Shown here in pieces: positions 11,913 to 21,201 of a stretch of DNA of 64,000 bases. The notes under the pieces are model-generated. The model was given only the letters and a program-made list of their open reading frames with translations, did not search any database and was not told the DNA's origin. The position numbers were made by a program, and so were the translations under genes. The DNA comes from Bordetella genomosp. 8. GTDB lineage: Bacteria > Pseudomonadota > Gammaproteobacteria > Burkholderiales > Burkholderiaceae_B. The stretch covers positions 1 to 64,000 of the forward strand of contig NZ_CP021108.1 in assembly GCF_002119685.1 (NCBI RefSeq), in the 5' to 3' direction. Each line of letters begins with the position of its first letter. Position 1 is the first letter of the stretch.

Positions 11913-13079
11913 ATGCCAGCCATGAATCCGCAGGAGTCTTTCCAGGACATACGCGAAGCGGTGCGCGACCTGTGCGCACAGTTTCCGCCCGAGTATTTTC
12001 GCGAGATCGACGAGGCGCGGGGCTATCCCGAGGCTTTCGTCGACGCGTTGACGAAAGCCGGATGGCTGGCGGCGCTGATCCCGCAGGCGTACGGGGGTTC
12101 CGGCCTGGGCCTGACCGAAGCGTCGGTCATCATGGAAGAGATCAACCGCTCGGGCGGCAATGCCGGCGTGTGCCATGGACAGATGTACAACATGGGCACG
12201 CTGCTGCGCCATGGCTCCGATGAGCAGAAGCGCGCCTATCTGCCGAGGATCGCCAGCGGCCAGCTGCGCCTGCAGTCGATGGGCGTGACCGAGCCCACGA
12301 CCGGCACCGACACCACCAGGATCAAGACCACCGCGGAACGCCGTGGCGATCGCTACGTCGTGAATGGACAGAAGGTCTGGATCTCCCGCGTCCAGCATTC
12401 CGACCTGATGATCCTGCTGGCGCGCACCACGCCACTGGCCGACGTGGCGCGCAAGTCCGAAGGCATGTCCATCTTCCTGGTCGACCTGCGCGACGCGGTG
12501 GGCAAGGGGCTGACGGTGCGGCCCATACGCAATATGGTGAACCACGAAACCAACGAACTGTTCTTCGAGAACCTGGAGATCCCCGTCGAGAACCGCATCG
12601 GCGAAGAGGGCCAGGGCTTCAGGTACATCCTGGACGGATTGAACGCCGAGCGCACACTGATCGCGGCCGAGTGCATAGGCGACGGCCATTGGTTCGTCGA
12701 CAAGGTCAGCGCCTATGCCAGGGAACGCGTGGTGTTCGGCCGGCCAATCGGACAGAACCAGGGCGTGCAGTTCCCGATCGCGCGTGCCTATGTCAATGTC
12801 GAGGCCGCCAGCCTGATGCGGTTCGATGCGGCGCGGCGCTTCGATGCGCACGAACCCTGCGGGGCGCAGGCGAACATGGCCAAGCTGCTGGCCGCCGATG
12901 CTTCCTGGGAAGCGGCCAATGCCTGCCTGCAATTCCACGGCGGCTTCGGTTTCGCCAGCGAGTACGACGTCGAGCGCAAGTTCCGCGAGACGCGCCTGTA
13001 CCAGGTGGCGCCCATATCGACCAACCTGATCCTGTCGTACGTCGCCGAACACGTCCTGGGCTTGCCCAGGTCTTTCTAG
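11913..13079 (+). CDS. Acyl-CoA dehydrogenase
   Basis: FAD-dependent acyl-CoA dehydrogenase of 388 residues. It has the FAD-binding stretch SMGVTEPTTGTDTTRIKTTAE (about 122-142), NGQKVWISRV, and the C-terminal LQFHGGFGFASEYDVERKFRETR. The usual catalytic Glu of medium-chain enzymes (YEG-type motif near the end) is replaced by YQVAPIS. A Glu in GLNAERTLIAAE (about residue 246) sits where isovaleryl-CoA and long-chain enzymes keep their base, so activity is likely. AAGGGG lies before the ATG. It is the second gene of the operon, between the hydratase and the CoA-transferase. Confidence 0.93.
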   Translation: MPAMNPQESFQDIREAVRDLCAQFPPEYFREIDEARGYPEAFVDALTKAGWLAALIPQAYGGSGLGLTEASVIMEEINRSGGNAGVCHGQMYNMGTLLRHGSDEQKRAYLPRIASGQLRLQSMGVTEPTTGTDTTRIKTTAERRGDRYVVNGQKVWISRVQHSDLMILLARTTPLADVARKSEGMSIFLVDLRDAVGKGLTVRPIRNMVNHETNELFFENLEIPVENRIGEEGQGFRYILDGLNAERTLIAAECIGDGHWFVDKVSAYARERVVFGRPIGQNQGVQFPIARAYVNVEAASLMRFDAARRFDAHEPCGAQANMAKLLAADASWEAANACLQFHGGFGFASEYDVERKFRETRLYQVAPISTNLILSYVAEHVLGLPRSF

Positions 13080-13083
13080 CATC

Positions 13084-14265
13084 GTGAAGGAGCCGATCAT
13101 CAGACCGCTGGATGGCATCAAGGTAATCGCGCTGGAGCATGCGATCGCGGCGCCTTTCTGCACGCGGCAACTGGCCGACCAGGGCGCGCGCGTCATCAAG
13201 ATCGAGCGGCCTGGCGTGGGCGACTTCGCGCGCCGTTACGACGAGCGCGTGCACGGGCAGGCGTCCCATTTCGTCTGGACCAACCGTTCGAAGGAAAGCC
13301 TGACGCTGGACCTCAAGCAGGAGGAGGCGCGCCGCATCCTGCGCGCGCTGGTGGCCGATGCGGATGTGCTGGTGCAGAACCTCGCGCCAGGCGCGGCCGA
13401 ACGCATGGGAATGAGCTACGACGCCTTGTCCGCGAGCCACCCGCGCCTGATCGTCTGCGACATCTCGGGCTATGGCGCGGACGGCCCTTACCGCGATCGC
13501 AAGGCCTACGACCTGCTGATACAGAGCGAATCGGGCTTCCTGTCCGTCACCGGCACCGCCGACGAACCGGCCAAGGCCGGTTGCTCCATCGCCGATATCG
13601 CGGCCGGCATGTATGCCTACAGCAATATCCTGAACGCGCTGCTGCTACGCGGCCGCACCGGCCAAGGTTGCCGCATCGATGTGTCCATGCTGGAGAGCAT
13701 GGTGGAGTGGATGGGATACCCGCTGTACTACGCGATGGATGGCCAGCCCGCGCCACCGCGCGCGGGTGCGTCGCACGCGACCATCTATCCCTATGGGCCA
13801 TTCCCCACGGGCGATGGCAAGGCCGTCATGCTCGGGTTGCAGAACGAGCGTGAGTGGAAGGTCTTCTGCGCGGAAGTGCTGCTGCGGCCCGCGCTGGCGG
13901 ACGATGCGCGCTTCGGCACGAATTCCGCGCGATCGGCCGCCCGTGACGACTTGCGCGCGCTGATCGTCGAGGCCTTCGGCGCACTGACGGCGGAACAGGT
14001 CGTGCAGCGGTTGGACGGCGCCGGTATCGCGAACGCCAGGATGAACACCATGCACGATGTGTGGGCGCATCCGCAACTGCGCGCGCGCGACCGCTGGCGC
14101 CAGGTGGATGCGCCGGGCGGTGCCATCGCCGCCCTGCTGCCGCCGGGGATGCCGGCGCGCATGGACGCCGTGCCCGCGCTGGGCCAGCACACGGACGCCA
14201 TCCTGGACGAGCTGGGCTATGACGCGGCAGCCATCGCGCGACTGCGAGCCGCGGACGTCATCTGA
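13084..14265 (+). CDS. CaiB/BaiF family (class III) CoA-transferase
   Basis: Moves CoA between carboxylic acids through an aspartyl-CoA intermediate. The protein of about 393 residues begins with the family pattern RPLDGIKVIALEHAIAAPF and has LKQEEARRILRALVADADVL. The catalytic Asp is in GCSIADIAAGMYAY (about residue 173). The start is uncertain: GTG at 13084 is the only usual codon, but a strong AAGGAG lies just after it, upstream of ATCATCAGACCG with no ATG, GTG or TTG. It lies four bases after the dehydrogenase stop and likely activates the substrate of that pathway. Confidence 0.93.
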   Translation: MKEPIIRPLDGIKVIALEHAIAAPFCTRQLADQGARVIKIERPGVGDFARRYDERVHGQASHFVWTNRSKESLTLDLKQEEARRILRALVADADVLVQNLAPGAAERMGMSYDALSASHPRLIVCDISGYGADGPYRDRKAYDLLIQSESGFLSVTGTADEPAKAGCSIADIAAGMYAYSNILNALLLRGRTGQGCRIDVSMLESMVEWMGYPLYYAMDGQPAPPRAGASHATIYPYGPFPTGDGKAVMLGLQNEREWKVFCAEVLLRPALADDARFGTNSARSAARDDLRALIVEAFGALTAEQVVQRLDGAGIANARMNTMHDVWAHPQLRARDRWRQVDAPGGAIAALLPPGMPARMDAVPALGQHTDAILDELGYDAAAIARLRAADVI

Positions 14266-14371
14266 CGCGCGGGCGATCCAGCCTTGCGCGTGGCCGGGCA
14301 CCGGCGACCAGGCACGCGCGGCGACCTGCTCGGTTACCATGCGGGTATCCATACTGCCCGGCCGCGCGGAT

Positions 14372-15301
14372 ATGCATTTCGATTTCGTCGACCTGCGCCT
14401 ACTCGTACACCTTGCCGATACCCACAACCTGGCGCGCGCGGCCGAACGATCGCATCTGTCGGCGCCCGCGGCCAGCGCGCGCATCCGCAACCTGGAGCGC
14501 GACCTGGGATTTCCCCTGCTGTATCGCAGCAGCCAGGGCATGACGCCCACGCCGGCGGGAGAGTCCTTCGTGCACCATGCCCGCCTGGTGCTGGAGCGTG
14601 TCCAGCATCTGGCCGGCGACATGCAGGAATACGGCGAGGGCATCAAGGGCCACGTGCGCATCTGGGCCAACACCACCGCCATCAGCGAATTCCTGCCCGA
14701 CGGGCTGAGCACGTTCCTGCGCGACCATCCCGACATCAATGTGGACCTGCGGGAGGTGCTGAGCGCCGAGATCGTCAAGGGCGTGGCGGACGGCGCGACC
14801 GATATCGGCATCGTCGCGGGCAACGTGCATGCGGGCGCGCTGGAGATGCTGCCCTATCGCGACGACCGCCTGGTGCTGGCGACCGCCATGCAGCATCCGA
14901 TGGCGCGGCTGGCTTCGGTGGATTTCGCGCAGACCCTGCGCGATGACTACGTCAGCCTGACCACGTCCAGCGCGATCCACATGTTCATCGACAACGCCGC
15001 ACAGGCCCTGGGTAGCCGCATCAAGCTGCGCATCCAGGTCGGGAACTTCGAAGCGGTGTGCCGGATGATAGAGGCCGGGGTCGGCATCGGCGTGGTGCCG
15101 GAATCCGTGGCGCGGCGACATGCGCGCGCCATGAGCCTCGCCATCATTCCCTTGAACGATCCCTGGGCCGAGCGCAAGCTGAAGATCTGCGTGCGCGCGC
15201 TCGCCGATCTGCCGCCGTTCGCGCGCGCCCTGGTGGAAAGGCTGATGGCGGACGCGCCGGCGCAGGCCGCTGATCCTACTGCTTCCACTCCGCATCCTTG
15301 A
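14372..15301 (+). CDS. LysR-family transcriptional regulator
   Basis: A 309-residue LTTR. The N-terminal HTH is RAAERSHLSAPAASARIRNLE, followed by a periplasmic-binding-protein-like effector domain (HVRIWANTTAISEFLPD). The ATG at 14372 (MHFDFVDLRLL) is preferred because it gives the normal spacing to the HTH; an in-frame ATG at 14339 is possible. It follows the CoA-transferase by 106 bases on the same strand and its last 26 bases overlap the end of the convergent LysR gene. It probably controls the upstream CoA operon, but this rests on position alone. Confidence 0.92.
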   Translation: MHFDFVDLRLLVHLADTHNLARAAERSHLSAPAASARIRNLERDLGFPLLYRSSQGMTPTPAGESFVHHARLVLERVQHLAGDMQEYGEGIKGHVRIWANTTAISEFLPDGLSTFLRDHPDINVDLREVLSAEIVKGVADGATDIGIVAGNVHAGALEMLPYRDDRLVLATAMQHPMARLASVDFAQTLRDDYVSLTTSSAIHMFIDNAAQALGSRIKLRIQVGNFEAVCRMIEAGVGIGVVPESVARRHARAMSLAIIPLNDPWAERKLKICVRALADLPPFARALVERLMADAPAQAADPTASTPHP

Positions 15302-16181
15302 ACCAGCGCCGCAGGTGTTCGACGAACAACCTGACCTTGTAAGGCAGGTGCCGTTTGCTTTGCACGATGGCATAGATGTCCAGGCCTTCCGGCCGGTACT
15401 CCGGCATGACCACCTGCAGCGTGCCGGCCTTGAGCGCGCTTTCCACCATGTAGCGCGGGTGCATGGAAATGCCGTGACCCAGCTTGGCCAGGTGCATGAT
15501 GGATTCGCCCAGGTTGGAATTGAAGGTGCCCGACACGTGCACCACCTGGGTGTTGTTGCCGGCATCGGTGAAGGTCCACATATTCGTCGGCGCCTTCAGG
15601 CTGTGCACCAGGCAGTTGTGCTGCTCAAGGTCCTTGGGCGTGCTTGGCGTGCCGTTCGTCTGCAGATAGGCGCGCGTGGCGACGATGACCTGTGGCACCA
15701 CGGTGATCAGGTAGGCGATCTGGTTGGTGTCCTTGAGCCGCGGGGCGATGCGCACGGACAGGTCCATGTTTTCCGCGATCAGGTCGCTGCGGCCGTCATC
15801 CAGCAGCAGCGATAGCTTGATGGCGGGATAGCGGCGCAGGAATTCGTCGATGGCGGGCGCCAGATGCACCGCGCCGAAAGACGGCGGCGTGCCCAATCGG
15901 ATGCGTCCGCTCGGGGTGCGCACCGGACCCTGCACCAGTTCCTTCAGGTTGCGCGTGGCCAGCGCCAGGGTATCGGCGTTTTCCAGCAGCAGCCGGCCGC
16001 TTTCGGTCAGGCTGACGTGCTTGGTGTTGCGGTTGAACAGCTGCACGCCGAAATAGCTTTCCAGCCACGCGATCTTCTTGGTGACCGACGAACGGCTGGA
16101 TGCCCTGCTTTCGGCCGCCTTCGAAAAGCTGAGGCTCCTGCCGACCTCCTGGAAGACCTCCATGCATTCGATCAGGTCCAT
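15276..16181 (-). CDS. LysR-family transcriptional regulator (CrgA-like)
   Basis: A 301-residue LTTR with HTH FSKAAESRASSRSSVTKKIAWL and the CrgA-type effector start SGRIRLGTPPSFGAVHLAP. The start MDLIECMEVFQEVGRSLSF is typical of that subgroup; the longer open frame is not conserved. It is transcribed away from the catabolic operon that starts at 16299, across a 117-base gap with a dyad at 16188-16202. This is the classic LTTR layout, so control of the 16299-22974 operon and of itself is the likeliest role. The inducer is unknown. Confidence 0.93.
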   Translation of the reverse strand: MDLIECMEVFQEVGRSLSFSKAAESRASSRSSVTKKIAWLESYFGVQLFNRNTKHVSLTESGRLLLENADTLALATRNLKELVQGPVRTPSGRIRLGTPPSFGAVHLAPAIDEFLRRYPAIKLSLLLDDGRSDLIAENMDLSVRIAPRLKDTNQIAYLITVVPQVIVATRAYLQTNGTPSTPKDLEQHNCLVHSLKAPTNMWTFTDAGNNTQVVHVSGTFNSNLGESIMHLAKLGHGISMHPRYMVESALKAGTLQVVMPEYRPEGLDIYAIVQSKRHLPYKVRLFVEHLRRWFKDAEWKQ

Positions 16182-16187
16182 CGACTG

Positions 16188-16202
16188 TTTCCAATATGGA
16201 AA
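16188..16202. promoter_or_regulatory. Dyad in LysR/Fe-ADH divergent promoter
   Basis: TTTCC-AATAT-GGAAA is a perfect inverted repeat with a five-base centre, just upstream of the LysR start and about 100 bases before the Fe-ADH gene. The size and place fit an LTTR binding site. Binding is not shown. Confidence 0.5.
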
Positions 16203-16298
16203 AAATGATTTCGTTCGCCGGCCCTTATGCGGGACCGGGGCGCTCACTAAACTGGCCCATCCCGACCCGAGAACCGTAACCGCACCGGCACGCATCGC

Positions 16299-17465
16299 AT
16301 GATTCCAGGCGACTTCGACTACCACCTGTTCGGCACGCATGTACGCTTCGGCGACGGTGCCGCGCAAGCCTTGGGAGACGAGCTGCGCGCGCGAGGCCTG
16401 CAACGCCCTGTGGTGCTGACGCAGGACCGGATTGCCGGCACGCCGCGCTACGCGGCCTTGCTGCGCTCGCTTGACGGCATGGCCGTGCTGGCACGCGGCG
16501 GCATCCCGGCGCATTCCAGTGTCAGTTTAATAGAAACAATGGCGCCGGAAGTCGCGGCCTTCGGCGCCGATTGCCTGGTCGCCGTTGGCGGCGGCAGCGT
16601 GGCCGACACGGCGAAGGCCTTGGCCTTGCTGTTGGCGGAAGGTGGACGCCTGGCGGATCACGTGACGGTGTTCCAGCCGCCGTCGACCGTGCACATACCG
16701 CGCCGCATCGAAGCCAAGCTGCCCATCATCGCGGTCCCCACCACCGCGTCCGGCGCGGAGACGACGTCTTCCTTCGGCGTGCGGGACGATGGCCACGACA
16801 AGCTGATGTTCTGGAATCGCCAGGTATCGGCCGCGGCGATCCTGATCGACCCTTTGCTGAGCCAGGACGTGCCGCTCGCCACCATGCGCTACACGGCGAT
16901 GAATGGCGTCGCGCATTGCCTGGAGAGCCTGTACTCGAAAGGCCGGTCGGTCGTGTCCGACGGCATGGCGATACAGGGTGTGGCGCTGTTCGCCCAGGCC
17001 CTGGGCTTGCCCTTGCCTGAAGAGACCGGCCAACGCCGCCTGATCCTGGCCGCTGCCCACGTCTCCGGCATGGCGTTGGCGATGGCGCGCAGCTGCCTGC
17101 ATCACGCCATCTGCCACGTGGTGGGCGCGCGCCTCGATCTGCCGCACGGCCTGGTCAATACCGTCATCCTGCCGCATGCCCTGCGTTTCAACGAAGCCGT
17201 GGCCGGGCCGTTGCTGGCGCCCGCGCTGGACTGCGTCAATCGTAGCGCCGCGCGGTCCGCGCGCCGCTACGACAGCCTGTCGGATTGGCTGGCGCGGACG
17301 GCCGACGACCTGGACCTGCCGCGCCGCCTGCGCGACCTGGGTGTCCCGGCGGACGTGCTGCCGGATATTGCCGGGCATGTGATGACGGAGCGAGGCCTGG
17401 CGCTCAACCCCCGTCCTGTCGCCGCCGCGAGCGACGTGCTCGCGATCCTGCGGCAGGCATTCTAG
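16299..17465 (+). CDS. Iron-containing alcohol dehydrogenase / maleylacetate reductase-like
   Basis: A 388-residue group III (Fe-dependent) dehydrogenase. It has the NAD(P) motif AVGGGSVADTAKALAL (about 93-108), PTTASGAETTSSFGV, and metal-binding His residues in MNGVAHCLES and SCLHHAICHVVG. The length and missing long C-terminal domain fit maleylacetate reductases and short Fe-ADHs. It starts a run of seven genes on the same strand. With the FAH and dioxygenase genes downstream, a step in ring-derived or hydroxy-acid catabolism is plausible. The substrate is inferred. Confidence 0.85.
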   Translation: MIPGDFDYHLFGTHVRFGDGAAQALGDELRARGLQRPVVLTQDRIAGTPRYAALLRSLDGMAVLARGGIPAHSSVSLIETMAPEVAAFGADCLVAVGGGSVADTAKALALLLAEGGRLADHVTVFQPPSTVHIPRRIEAKLPIIAVPTTASGAETTSSFGVRDDGHDKLMFWNRQVSAAAILIDPLLSQDVPLATMRYTAMNGVAHCLESLYSKGRSVVSDGMAIQGVALFAQALGLPLPEETGQRRLILAAAHVSGMALAMARSCLHHAICHVVGARLDLPHGLVNTVILPHALRFNEAVAGPLLAPALDCVNRSAARSARRYDSLSDWLARTADDLDLPRRLRDLGVPADVLPDIAGHVMTERGLALNPRPVAAASDVLAILRQAF

Positions 17466-17482
17466 ACACAGCAGGAGACAAC

Positions 17483-18370
17483 ATGGAAATCGTCGAAAGC
17501 GGCGCCACGCTGGGCGTACGCATCGAAGGCCTGGACCTGGACCAGCCGCTGTCGCCAGAGGCGTACCGCGCGATAGAACAGGCGCTGGGCCGCTACGGGG
17601 TCGTGTGCTTTCCGCGCCAGCGGCTGGAGGCCGCGTCGCTGAAGCGGTTCGCGCAGAATTTCGGGACACTGGAGGTGAACGTCGCCAATCTGTACCACGA
17701 GCCGGATATTCCCGAGGTGATGATCCTGTCCAACATCGTCGAGAACGGCAAACCGATAGGCTTGAGCGACGCCGGCCAGGATTGGCATACGGATATGTCG
17801 TACAGCCGCACCATCGCGTTCAGCAATGTGCTGTACGGCATACGCATCCCCGTGCGCGACGGCAAGTCGCTCGGCAACACCGAATTCTGCAATATGCATG
17901 CGGCCTACGAAGGACTGCCGCAGGCCTTGAAGGACGAACTGGACGGCATGACCATCACCCATGACTTCAACAAGTTCTGGGAGATGATGCGGCGCGAAAA
18001 AGGCAGCACGCGGCCGCCGCTGACGGAGGCGCAGCGCCGGCGCAAGCCGCCGGTCTCCCATCCGGTATTCCTGACGCATCCCATCACCGGCCGCAAGGTG
18101 CTGTATGCGAACCCCGGCTATTCGATGCGCATCAACGAAATGACGGAAGCGCGCAGTGCCGAGGTCCTGGACTTCCTGTTTCGGCATCAGCTGCAGGAGA
18201 AGTACCGCTACCGCCACAACTGGTCGGAAGGCGACGTGCTGATGTGGGACAACATGGGCACCATCCACAACGCGGTGGCCGATTACCGGCCCGACGAGCC
18301 GCGGTTGATCAAGCGCTGCCAGGTCATGGCGGACAAGTACTTTCCGGAGGCGTTCGCAGGACAGACATGA
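17483..18370 (+). CDS. TauD/TfdA-family Fe(II)/2-oxoglutarate dioxygenase
   Basis: A 295-residue non-haem iron dioxygenase. It has the HxD pair in DWHTDMSYS (about residues 99-107), the distal His in WDNMGTIHNAVADY and the oxoglutarate-binding Arg in PRLIKRC. The family hydroxylates taurine, phenoxyacetates, carnitine precursors and others, often cleaving the substrate. CAGGAGA precedes the ATG at 17483; an open frame from 17285 overlaps the previous gene and is ignored. It is 17 bases after the Fe-ADH gene, so the two are likely one unit. The exact substrate is not visible. Confidence 0.92.
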   Translation: MEIVESGATLGVRIEGLDLDQPLSPEAYRAIEQALGRYGVVCFPRQRLEAASLKRFAQNFGTLEVNVANLYHEPDIPEVMILSNIVENGKPIGLSDAGQDWHTDMSYSRTIAFSNVLYGIRIPVRDGKSLGNTEFCNMHAAYEGLPQALKDELDGMTITHDFNKFWEMMRREKGSTRPPLTEAQRRRKPPVSHPVFLTHPITGRKVLYANPGYSMRINEMTEARSAEVLDFLFRHQLQEKYRYRHNWSEGDVLMWDNMGTIHNAVADYRPDEPRLIKRCQVMADKYFPEAFAGQT

Positions 18371-18436
18371 TCGCGTGCTCGGCACAACGAGCGGCGCCAT
18401 ATGAGCGGCCCATGCCGCCACAACGAGGAGACAGAC

Positions 18437-19471
18437 ATGAAGCTACGAGACATGGCCAGGCGGGCACTGGCAGGAGGCGGCGTGCCGAAGTTGGCCATCG
18501 CGGCCATCCTCGGCATCGCCGCGACGGCCGCGATGAGCACGGCCGCGCGCGCCGACGACTATCCATCGCGGCCGATACGCATGGTGGTGGGATATGCCGC
18601 CGGCGGCCCCACCGACGTGATCGCACGCGTCATGGCCAAGGAGATGACGGAAAGCCTGGGCGCTTCCGTCGTGGTGGAGAACAAGCCCGGGGCCAGCGCG
18701 TCCATCGCCGCCACCGACGTGATGCGCGCGCCGCCCGATGGCTACAAGCTGCTGGTCACGTCGCTGACGTTGAACGTGAATCCGCTGCTGTATCCCAAAC
18801 GCTATGACTACGATCCGGTGAAGGCTTTCGAGCCCATCACCAACTTCGCCAACAACCCGATGTTGCTGGTCACCAACTACGACTCGCCGTACAAGGACCT
18901 GCCCAGCCTGATCGCCGATGCCAAGGCACATCCCGGCAAGCTGACCTTCGGCTCGTCCGGGGTGGGCGGCTCGGCCCACCTGGCCGCCGAAATGCTGGCG
19001 ACCGAAGCTGGCATCAAGATGGTCCACGTTCCTTTCAAGGGCAACGGTCCGGCATTGCAGGAGATGGTGGCGGGGCGCATCAGCTTCATGTTCTACCCCA
19101 GCGTGGGCATCGCCAACTACGTTGCCGCCAAGCAGCTACGCGTCCTGGCCGTGGGCACGGACAAGCCGGAGAAGGACTTCCCCGGCGTGCCCACCATGGA
19201 CAGCCTGGGCTACAAGGGCTTCGAGCAGGGCGCGCCCTGGGTGGGCATGCTGGCGCCCGCCGGTACGCCCAAGGCCATCGTCGACAAACTGAACAAGGCG
19301 GCGGTGGACGCGCTGGCCAAGCCTGCCGTGCGTGCGCAACTGGCGCAACTGGGCGCGGTGGTGGTCGCCGACAGCCCGGCGCGCTTCCGCCAGTTCCTGA
19401 TCGAAGACAAGGCGCGTTGGGCCGACGTCATCAAGAAGGGCAACGTGACCGCCGACGATTCGGGGAATTGA
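18437..19471 (+). CDS. Bug/TctC-family periplasmic solute-binding protein
   Basis: A 344-residue tripartite-tricarboxylate-receptor protein. It has a signal peptide ending AARADDYP, the opening YPSRPIRMVVGYAAGGPTD, VVVENKPGAS, VPFKGNGPAL and the closing stretch typical of Bug proteins. Bug proteins bind small carboxylates or amino acids in the periplasm; the ligand here is likely the substrate of the operon. GAGGAGA stands before the ATG at 18437. No TctA/TctB membrane genes are nearby, as is usual for the many orphan Bug genes of Bordetella. Confidence 0.94.
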   Translation: MKLRDMARRALAGGGVPKLAIAAILGIAATAAMSTAARADDYPSRPIRMVVGYAAGGPTDVIARVMAKEMTESLGASVVVENKPGASASIAATDVMRAPPDGYKLLVTSLTLNVNPLLYPKRYDYDPVKAFEPITNFANNPMLLVTNYDSPYKDLPSLIADAKAHPGKLTFGSSGVGGSAHLAAEMLATEAGIKMVHVPFKGNGPALQEMVAGRISFMFYPSVGIANYVAAKQLRVLAVGTDKPEKDFPGVPTMDSLGYKGFEQGAPWVGMLAPAGTPKAIVDKLNKAAVDALAKPAVRAQLAQLGAVVVADSPARFRQFLIEDKARWADVIKKGNVTADDSGN

Positions 19472-19511
19472 CGATGCGACCCGGGTCTCCTCGCCCCGAG
19501 GACGGCGCACC

Positions 19512-20765
19512 ATGAGCGGCATCGCGCTGGACGATTGCTATTCCGTGGACCGGCTGCGGGCGGCCGCGCGGGCGCGCCTGCCCGCGCCCGTGTTCGATTT
19601 CTTCGAAGGCGGCGCCGAAGACGAGATCACCTTGCGCGACAACGTGGACGCGTTCCGCCGCGTGCGTCTGCTGCCGCGGGTGCTGCGCGACGTGTCCCGC
19701 GTCGACCTGGCCGCCACGCTGCTGGGCCGCGCCGCCCGGCTGCCGCTGGCCATCGGTCCCACCGGCGCCGTGGGCTTCGGCTGGCGCGGCGGCGATGTGG
19801 CGCTGGCACGCGCCGCCGCGCGGCTGGGGCTGCCTTATGCGCTATCGACCTCGGCGACGGCATCCATCGAAGAGATCGCCGAGCAGGCCCCGGGCCGGCT
19901 CTGGTTCCAGGCCTATATCCTGCAGGACAAGGCCAGGCTGGACGAACTGATAGGCCGCGCCCACGCGGCGGGCTATGAAGGCCTGGTCATCACCGTCGAT
20001 CTGCCCGTGGGCGGTAAACGCGAACGCGACCTGGCCAACGGCCTGGGCTTTCCGATGAAGATCACGCCGCGCAATTTCTGGCAGTTCGCGTGCCGTCCCG
20101 CGTGGTCGCTGGACATGCTGATACGCCGGCCGCCTGTCATGCCCAGCCTGGCGGGCCTGAAGAAAGTCGAAAGCGACCGCAAGGCGATGCAGTCCGTGGC
20201 GGGGCGCAATTACGACCCTGCATTCGACCTGGCCGCGTTGGCGCGCATCCGCGATCGCTGGCCGCGCAAGCTCATCGTCAAGGGCGTGGTGCATCCCGCC
20301 GACGTCGACGCCATCGTCGCATTGGGCGCGGACGCCCTGGTGGTGTCCAACCATGGCGGACGCCAGCTCGATACCGGCATCGCCACGCTGGACGCCCTGC
20401 CCGCCATCGTGGCGGCGGCGCGCGGCCGGGTGCCGGTGCTGCTGGATGGCGGCGTGCGGCGCGGCAGCGACGTCTACAAGGCCCTGGCGCTGGGCGCGGC
20501 GGGCGTATTGACGGGACGCGCGACGCTGTATGGCGTGCTGGCCGGCGGCGAGGAGGGCGTACAGCGCGCGTTGCAGATCCTGGCCGACGAACTGGCGCGC
20601 ACCATGCAGCTGTGCGGCACGCCCACGTTGGCGGATATTTCGAGCGATGTCCTGCGCATGCCCGACGCCCGGGCCATGCCCTGGGCCGAGTCCGTCCCGG
20701 CATGTGCCGAAGCACCGCGGCAGCCGCCGCACGCCGCGTACCGTTACGCAAAGGAGCTGGAATGA
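19512..20765 (+). CDS. FMN-dependent alpha-hydroxy-acid dehydrogenase/oxidase
   Basis: A 417-residue enzyme of the lactate/mandelate dehydrogenase and glycolate oxidase family, which oxidises 2-hydroxy acids to 2-oxo acids. It has the start FFEGGAEDEITLRDN, IGPTGAVGF, FQAYILQD, VITVDLPVGGKRERD and the active-site signature SNHGGRQLD with its catalytic His. Just after it, PVLLDGGVRRGSDVYKALAL binds the FMN phosphate. The stop TGA overlaps the ATG of the next gene (ATGA), so translation is coupled. It is the fourth gene of the 16299-22974 operon. Confidence 0.93.
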   Translation: MSGIALDDCYSVDRLRAAARARLPAPVFDFFEGGAEDEITLRDNVDAFRRVRLLPRVLRDVSRVDLAATLLGRAARLPLAIGPTGAVGFGWRGGDVALARAAARLGLPYALSTSATASIEEIAEQAPGRLWFQAYILQDKARLDELIGRAHAAGYEGLVITVDLPVGGKRERDLANGLGFPMKITPRNFWQFACRPAWSLDMLIRRPPVMPSLAGLKKVESDRKAMQSVAGRNYDPAFDLAALARIRDRWPRKLIVKGVVHPADVDAIVALGADALVVSNHGGRQLDTGIATLDALPAIVAAARGRVPVLLDGGVRRGSDVYKALALGAAGVLTGRATLYGVLAGGEEGVQRALQILADELARTMQLCGTPTLADISSDVLRMPDARAMPWAESVPACAEAPRQPPHAAYRYAKELE

Positions 20766-21181
20766 ACGACACGATCAGCCTGTGCCGCAACCAGGTCATG
20801 GGCTTCTTCCGCGACCTGGACGACAAGTCCTACGACAGCCTGGTGGGCCGCATGACGCCGGATGGCATATGGCATCGCCAGGGAAAGGTGCTGAACGGCC
20901 GCGAGGACGTGATGCGTGCGATGTCGGCGCGATCGCCGACCATGCGTATCCATCACCTGATCAGCAACCTGTACGCCGACCGCGCGGACGAGCGGCGCTG
21001 CGTCATGCGCGGCTATATGCTGGTAGTGCGCCACGAGGCCGGCCGCCCGCTGCAAGGCCCCGCGCCGCTGGACGGAATCGAGAACATCCGCACGACGCAT
21101 ATCGAACTCGTCCGCGTCGACGGCGCCTGGCTGATTGCCGTCATGCGCAATGACGAGCCCAGTTTCGCCATCCAGGCATAG
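20762..21181 (+). CDS. SnoaL-like (NTF2-fold) protein
   Basis: A 139-residue protein of the NTF2/SnoaL fold, found in ring-hydroxylating dioxygenase small subunits, polyketide cyclases and dehydratases. Visible family features are an N-terminal helix (VMGFFRDLDDKSYDSLVGRM), GIWHRQGKVLNGREDV, and the closing strands IENIRTTHIELVRVDGAWLI. The ATG overlaps the preceding stop and has AAAGGAG upstream, which fixes the start. With no large dioxygenase subunit nearby, a dehydratase or isomerase role in the operon is more likely. The function is unproven. Confidence 0.85.
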   Translation: MNDTISLCRNQVMGFFRDLDDKSYDSLVGRMTPDGIWHRQGKVLNGREDVMRAMSARSPTMRIHHLISNLYADRADERRCVMRGYMLVVRHEAGRPLQGPAPLDGIENIRTTHIELVRVDGAWLIAVMRNDEPSFAIQA

Positions 21182-21201
21182 ACCATCACGAGGAACACGC
21201 C

